Assembly: GCA_020355945.1 (NCBI GenBank)
Contig: CP070627.1
Span: 6,718,578-6,739,276 of the forward strand
Reading direction: 5' to 3'
Length of the DNA: 20,699 bases
DNA from: Candidatus Aminicenantota bacterium
Lineage (GTDB): Bacteria > Acidobacteriota > Aminicenantia > UBA2199
In this document: piece by piece, positions 17,069 through 20,699 of the stretch
Layout of the letters: each line of letters starts with the position of its first letter
Numbering within the stretch: position 1 is the first letter of the stretch
Notes under the pieces: model-generated
Database searches by the model: none
Seen by the model: the letters and a program-made list of their open reading frames with translations, nothing else
What the model was told of the DNA's origin: nothing
Translations under genes and position numbers: made by a program

Positions 17069-18334
17069 TTAAATGTCATTAAAAATTTCAGAGAGAATCA
17101 CCTTAAGTTTCATATCCAACAAGCCGGGGTGTTTTTTTTCAATCCGTTCAAATAATTCCTTCAAGCACAACTCACACGGATTTGGCTCCGGATCATCATC
17201 TTTAGGGAATTTCCCGTAATTTTTAGGCCATTTTCCGGTATGCTTAAAAATTGCTTCAGAGATTCCTTTTGCACTGTCAAAGTCATCCTCGGTCTTTTTA
17301 TGCATCGCCTCACACGCATATCTGTTCTTAAAGGCGGCTGTGGGGACTTCATCAAAGAACTTCAATAGCTCTTGTTCCCACCAGTCTGCATCCGGTTTGG
17401 GGTGGAGGCCGTCAACGCTGAGCCAGAATCGCCGGGTGTGCCCTTCCTGGAGATATAAATCGGAAAAAATATCTGCTGTAAGCCCATGAACCGTTGAAAA
17501 CAGGATATGCTTTTTTTCCACCCATGCCTCTTCACCCCATCTCTCAATAATGAGGTTTCTCCACTCACGATAAGTAGGGGTATTCCATTCAATGCCCATG
17601 ATGATATTCTCATCTGAAATCTTCCAACGCCTCAATCTTTTGTATACTTTAAACATCGCCTCAGCCCCAAATTTAGGTTCATTGCATAACTCGTATCCAA
17701 CATTGAGGCCGCCCAGGGTGATAAGTATCTTACGTTCCCAATTGCCCCGGTACTTATCCGCGTATAGACCTAAACGTCTAAAATCTTGCATATTATTGTG
17801 ATTGTTGTACCAGGGGTTAAACATCCTGAATTCCTTTCTCATTCCACACGCTTCATAAAGTGAAAAATATACTTTGAGATATTCATTCGCTATTTTTACC
17901 ATTTTTCGCAACCTGGTGAAATAACTCTCTCTCATTTTATCCAGGTTATATTTCCCTTCCTCCCAAACAAATGGCATATACCCGACATCTTGCTCTTTTT
18001 CCGGCGGCCAAAAAGGCATCATACGAATTGCAGACGCCCCGTTGTTTGCAACCCGACGGCACATTTCCCGCCATAACTTTTCCCTCAGTTCCATGTTTTC
18101 ATCGATGACACTGATTTTGTATACCGGGTCCGATATCCTCGAAATCGCACCGAAATAACTGGAAACAATCTCTATCCTGTCAGGGTCCAATTGCTGAGCC
18201 TGAACACAAACACACACAAAAAACACACACAACAATACAAATGCCTTCGGCGACCAGGGGACTCTATTTCTAATAGGCTCCCCGCGCCGCGGGGGCACCT
18301 GGACCCCGGCAAAAACTTTTGATAATCTCTTCAT
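17069..18334 (-). CDS. GH5-like glycoside hydrolase with signal peptide, inside the tail operon
   Basis: This 421-aa protein starts at an ATG preceded by AGGAGG that overlaps the tube gene stop. A basic N-terminal stretch of about 30 residues precedes a hydrophobic signal segment (AFVLLCVFFVCVCV, 31-44) with likely cleavage after QA (45-46). The rest looks like a GH5/clan GH-A TIM barrel: SAIRMMPFWPP (101-111), YELCNEP (214-220) with Glu219 as candidate acid/base, STVHGL (280-285) with His283, and YACEAMHK (339-346) with Glu342 as candidate nucleophile. Such enzymes cleave beta-linked glycans with retention. Gaps of 10 and 11 bp to its neighbours place it in the operon. It could act on envelope or capsule glycans for infection, or be cargo benefiting the lysogen. 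The substrate is unknown and it may be non-catalytic. Confidence 0.68.
   Translation of the reverse strand: MKRLSKVFAGVQVPPRRGEPIRNRVPWSPKAFVLLCVFFVCVCVQAQQLDPDRIEIVSSYFGAISRISDPVYKISVIDENMELREKLWREMCRRVANNGASAIRMMPFWPPEKEQDVGYMPFVWEEGKYNLDKMRESYFTRLRKMVKIANEYLKVYFSLYEACGMRKEFRMFNPWYNNHNNMQDFRRLGLYADKYRGNWERKILITLGGLNVGYELCNEPKFGAEAMFKVYKRLRRWKISDENIIMGIEWNTPTYREWRNLIIERWGEEAWVEKKHILFSTVHGLTADIFSDLYLQEGHTRRFWLSVDGLHPKPDADWWEQELLKFFDEVPTAAFKNRYACEAMHKKTEDDFDSAKGISEAIFKHTGKWPKNYGKFPKDDDPEPNPCELCLKELFERIEKKHPGLLDMKLKVILSEIFNDI
18254..18302. repeat. GC-rich nested palindrome within the GH5-like gene's 5' end
   Basis: GGGGA (18257-18261) pairs with TCCCC (18279-18283), and after one C-C mismatch the stem continues TCTATT/AATAGG around a TCT loop. 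CCCCGCG (18280-18286) also pairs with CGCGGGG (18288-18294). CCAGG (18254-18258) can pair with CCTGG (18298-18302) around the whole. It encodes roughly residues 12-27, between the start codon and the signal segment. It has the look of a REP-like element captured in a reading frame. Confidence 0.6.
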
Positions 18335-18344
18335 TTTAATCCTC

Positions 18345-19535
18345 CTATTTCAAAATCAGGGTTGATTCATCATCACCCGTATCCGGGTGACATTTGAAAT
18401 CTAAACCCACTTTCTTTTCCGCTGTACCGGATTCACTCTTCTTTTGAATCCTCATATTAGTTCCGGTGATTTGTATCATCCTTCCCGGTTCCTTCCCGAT
18501 GTTCAATTCAAAAGGAATAACCGTTTGCTCCATAATGTCATAATCAAACCCGGTATCCTCCACCCGGAAATACCTGGAAACATTCAAAGTCACTTTCCGA
18601 CCCGTCCTGGATGCCGAAGCCGTATAATCAGTATCATTCATTTCATCTTCATTAGCTTTAAAACCATTGTCAACTTTGAAATCAAATTCAGTGATCCCAA
18701 TTTTTCTTTGCCCGGCTTCACCGGTAGTGATATTCATCCATCCGTGCCGAGTAGTAAGGTTTTCGCCAAGGATTCCCGGTACAGGAGTCCAACCCCTAAC
18801 CTCAGCATCTTCATTTTGAACTGTAGTCACGCCGCCTTCAATGGTAATGGTATTCGTTGCTTTGTCTACAGCGGTAACAAGAAAACCCTCACCGCTGTTA
18901 TCGTCGGTTCCCACTACGATATAAGAATCCGGATCGAAACGTTTGTATGCTTCCGGTTCTTTCAAAGGGATAGAAGTAACCGCAGTGGATGTACCATCGA
19001 TATCCTCATTTAATTTCGCATTCCCGGCCTTGACTTTTTTCAAGAAGAAACCGGATTGGTTAATGATCTGAATTTTCCCGGATGTGCCCTTAAAACCTCC
19101 ATCGTTTACCCAGGCCCCGGTGATAAATTCTACGGTGAAGTATTTCTTTACTATAACCGATAAGTACACAACCGGGTCCCGGGGATTCATAAGACGATAA
19201 TGTTGATATCTCACATCAACCCCGGAATTCTGGATAAATCTTCCATACCAGGCATATAAAAGCGGGTGCATGTTGGAAAATACACCAGGTGAGCCTGACA
19301 GCTTAAGGTAAGACTCCAGGCTCCACGTACCTGCTTTGTACCCGGCAAATTCCCCGGGTTCCTCAGCTTCCGAAAAAGTTAATTCCTCATTAGCGGCGAT
19401 ATCCGGTTCCTGTACGAATTCCGGGGGTTGTACCACCATGATGGTATTTGATGTAGTCGGTTTTACAAAGGTATCGATATCCGGTTGGATGGCAACAAAT
19501 ATATGCTCTCCTTTTCCCGTTGCTATATCACTCAT
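18345..19535 (-). CDS. Major tail tube protein
   Basis: This 396-aa protein is encoded where the tube subunit belongs, ahead of the chaperones and tape measure. Composition is that of a beta-rich virion subunit: many short strands, no Cys until near the C-terminus, and conspicuous segments such as TAVTSIPL, NTITIEGGV and TGRKVTLNVSRYFRVED. The start MSDIATGKGEHIFVA has an AGGAGG-like site in front (TTACCTCCTT on the plus strand at about 19539-19548) and overlaps the 75-aa gene by 8 bp. An alternative would be a sheath protein, but sheaths are longer and are followed by a separate tube gene, which is absent. Insert-like middle residues (about 180-260) may be a surface domain. Confidence 0.68.
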   Translation of the reverse strand: MSDIATGKGEHIFVAIQPDIDTFVKPTTSNTIMVVQPPEFVQEPDIAANEELTFSEAEEPGEFAGYKAGTWSLESYLKLSGSPGVFSNMHPLLYAWYGRFIQNSGVDVRYQHYRLMNPRDPVVYLSVIVKKYFTVEFITGAWVNDGGFKGTSGKIQIINQSGFFLKKVKAGNAKLNEDIDGTSTAVTSIPLKEPEAYKRFDPDSYIVVGTDDNSGEGFLVTAVDKATNTITIEGGVTTVQNEDAEVRGWTPVPGILGENLTTRHGWMNITTGEAGQRKIGITEFDFKVDNGFKANEDEMNDTDYTASASRTGRKVTLNVSRYFRVEDTGFDYDIMEQTVIPFELNIGKEPGRMIQITGTNMRIQKKSESGTAEKKVGLDFKCHPDTGDDESTLILK

Positions 19536-19755
19536 TTTTTACCTCCTTTTCCTGTTGGGGTTGTTTTTTCTGTATTTTCGGCGTTTCATTCTTTTTTTGG
19601 GAATCAACTATCTGAAAAAACAAATCCCTATCCAGGTTTTTAGCGATTTCTTCCGGTACTTCAATTACTTCATTCCTCTTAATATGACCGGAAATACCTG
19701 GGATTCTTACAGGAATTCTTCCTGTATATCTCATTTTAATTGTTTTCTTTTTCAT
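19528..19755 (-). CDS. Small phage protein, 75 aa, between terminator-like and tube genes
   Basis: The ATG follows a weak GGAG (TAGGAGTAAGAATG on the coding strand), 8 bp after the previous gene. Residues 8-50 look like a small beta-rich domain: MRYTGRIPVRIPG, then RNEVIEVPEEIAKNL. The last 25 residues are a charged Lys/Gln/Glu tail. In Mu-like phages a small protein of similar size lies between the terminator-like and sheath/tube genes, and this may be its equivalent. No function can be assigned from sequence. Confidence 0.65.
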   Translation of the reverse strand: MKKKTIKMRYTGRIPVRIPGISGHIKRNEVIEVPEEIAKNLDRDLFFQIVDSQKKNETPKIQKKQPQQEKEVKNE

Positions 19756-19763
19756 TCTTACTC

Positions 19764-20219
19764 CTATAAATCATCTACAAAGCAGATGTGTCTTTGAAAC
19801 TCAAACTTTCCCAATTTCACAGCAACACTCTTATTGCTGTCCCTCATTTTAAACGGGATACCCTCGCTGCTGCCTTTATACTTGACACCCTGGTATTCGG
19901 AAAAAGCTCCTGTAGAATCAAAATTTCCAGCGGTTTCCAAAAGAGTCCGTATCTGCCGTATCCTGGCTTTTGCTGACAAAACAGCATCCCTGGGATTCCC
20001 AACCACTTCCTCATAGGAAACCACCAGGAGAATTTCCCTGTCCATTCCCTCACTGGCACCCTCAAGCGAATTGTCGCCGCCGTCCAAAATCCCCACAAAA
20101 GGGTATTCTATTTCATCCGGGGTTTCGTCCACCATTCGGATGATACCCACAGGGCAGTCCAGGTTTTCTCCCAGGAAGGTCTCAGCCAAAACCATCAAAT
20201 CAGTCTCAGTTTCCGGCAT
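19764..20219 (-). CDS. Tail terminator-like protein, 151 aa
   Basis: The start is set at ATG 20219 (MPETETDLM) with GAGGTG six bases upstream; the frame is open further, but that stretch lies within the preceding gene, which this start overlaps by 14 bp. The segment YPFVGILDGGDNS (39-51), then REILLVVSYEEVVGNPRDAV and a helix (SAKARIRQIRTLLET), gives the alpha/beta layout of tail terminator / DUF1834-type proteins that cap the tail tube and join it to the head. Position directly after the gpG-like gene and before the tube gene supports this. Assignment is by layout and position, with moderate confidence. Confidence 0.5.
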   Translation of the reverse strand: MPETETDLMVLAETFLGENLDCPVGIIRMVDETPDEIEYPFVGILDGGDNSLEGASEGMDREILLVVSYEEVVGNPRDAVLSAKARIRQIRTLLETAGNFDSTGAFSEYQGVKYKGSSEGIPFKMRDSNKSVAVKLGKFEFQRHICFVDDL

Positions 20220-20655
20220 AGAACACCTCATTCCGTACAAATTGGTTGATCCAGGCTTCATCAGATTCCTGGAATAACAGGTAATCCCTGGCCGGGATTG
20301 TAACAGAATAATTCCAACCGGCCTGACCACCAAACTTTTGAATAGCCGCATACGCTAGAGACGGCCCCGAAGGTCCTATCTGTACTGAATTCTCAGACTC
20401 ATCAACCTCAAATGTAATACCCAATTTCAATAAGCCTGACTCCTGAAGAATAAGGTTTCCTTTCTTCTTTGCCAGGGTAGCCGGTGCATTTTCTTTCCAC
20501 TTTTCCGGCCTGCCCTGGTCATCAAAATTCTGTATCACCGATGCCACCATGTACACCCCAATGCCGTCCAGGATATGGGGCATTCGAGTAGACAGGTTTT
20601 TCTTGAGGCGGGTGAGCGTTGGAAATTGGGTGCTTGAAAATACCTGCAATAGCAT
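20206..20655 (-). CDS. Phage virion morphogenesis protein (Mu gpG / P2 gpS-like)
   Basis: This 149-aa protein has GAGGTG just before its ATG. The central region fits the phage virion morphogenesis family: ASVIQNFDDQGRPEKWKE (38-55), an ATLAKKKG stretch, ILQESGLLK (69-77), VQIGPSG and LAYAAIQKFGG (100-110), then the IPARDYLLF segment near the C-terminus. Members include Mu gpG and P2 gpS, which act in tail completion and head-tail joining. It lies upstream of the terminator-like gene and overlaps it by 14 bp, suggesting translational coupling. Its presence is consistent with, but does not prove, a Mu-like phage. Confidence 0.88.
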   Translation of the reverse strand: MLLQVFSSTQFPTLTRLKKNLSTRMPHILDGIGVYMVASVIQNFDDQGRPEKWKENAPATLAKKKGNLILQESGLLKLGITFEVDESENSVQIGPSGPSLAYAAIQKFGGQAGWNYSVTIPARDYLLFQESDEAWINQFVRNEVFYAGN

Positions 20656-20658
20656 ATA

Positions 20659-20699
20659 TCACCTCATGGCAAATACCCCGGCATATTCGACAGGTGGAA
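20659..20699 (-). CDS. 3' end of an upstream phage gene (partial)
   Basis: The last 13 codons before TGA at 20659-20661 read PPVEYAGVFAMR in the frame that ends inside the RBS of the gpG-like gene, which is the spacing seen elsewhere in this operon. A second frame ends at 20664. I favour the first, but the fragment is too short to identify. Confidence 0.25.
   Translation of the reverse strand, partial: PPVEYAGVFAMR

Larger units (their letters stand above)
7077..20699. mobile_element. Prophage, late tail module and distal end (partial)
   Basis: Thirteen closely packed minus-strand genes have the gene order of a long-tailed phage: virion morphogenesis protein, terminator-like, tube, chaperones with frameshift, tape measure, tail tip, fibre, then a DNA methylase at the end. 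The left boundary is placed between 6938 and 7200; 7077 is only a candidate. Head, packaging, lysis, integration and regulatory genes are outside the window. The gpG-like gene followed by a terminator-like and a small protein recalls Mu-like arrangements, but tail-sheath genes are absent, suggesting a siphovirus form. Confidence 0.88.

Noticed and set aside
1..20699. CRISPR array, tRNA or rRNA genes
   Set aside because: No regularly spaced repeats and no cloverleaf with CCA-type ends or rRNA-like conserved blocks were seen.

Overview
The window joins a bacterial chromosomal segment (about 1-7070) to the late end of a prophage (about 7080-20699, continuing off the right edge). No rRNA or tRNA is present to place the host. 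Moderate GC, strong AGGAGG-type ribosome binding sites, a secreted C69 dipeptidase, a decaprenyl-phosphate phosphoribosyltransferase-like UbiA protein, a cyclase-TPR fusion and REP-like palindromes suggest an uncultivated Gram-negative-type lineage. Acidobacteriota/Aminicenantes is a weak guess.

Host part, left to right: the 3' portion of an AAA ATPase fused to a PD-(D/E)XK nuclease-like domain (+, its 5' end is off the window); a class III nucleotide cyclase-like domain fused to TPRs (-, convergent with the first); a divergent secreted C69 dipeptidase (+); a UbiA-family prenyltransferase (+); and a 214-aa helical protein of unknown function (+). The gaps hold an inverted repeat (5162-5227) and a REP-like double hairpin (7029-7058).

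Prophage part: all genes are on the minus strand, tightly packed, and often coupled by ATGA overlaps or by RBSs that overlap the previous stop. In transcription order (right to left) they are: the end of an upstream gene, a Mu gpG/P2 gpS-like virion morphogenesis protein, a tail-terminator-like protein, a 75-aa small protein, the major tail tube protein, a GH5-like glycoside hydrolase with a signal peptide, tail chaperone G, its frameshift extension T, a 1620-aa tape measure protein, a Dit-position protein, a tail tip/hub-like protein, a fibre-like protein, a 97-aa protein and a D12-class DNA adenine methylase. No sheath or contractile baseplate genes are seen, so a long flexible non-contractile tail is the best reading.

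Points of most interest: (1) a GH5-like TIM-barrel enzyme with a secretion signal embedded between tail tube and tail chaperones; (2) a canonical A AAT TTA -1 slippery heptamer that fuses G to T, the T frame having no convincing start of its own; (3) a GC-rich nested palindrome inside the first codons of the GH5-like gene; (4) a 69-bp multi-hairpin element between the fibre genes and the methylase; (5) a possible Mu-type phage end with clustered GCG-N-A motifs at 7077-7144; (6) a methylase whose catalytic motif reads DPPH instead of DPPY.
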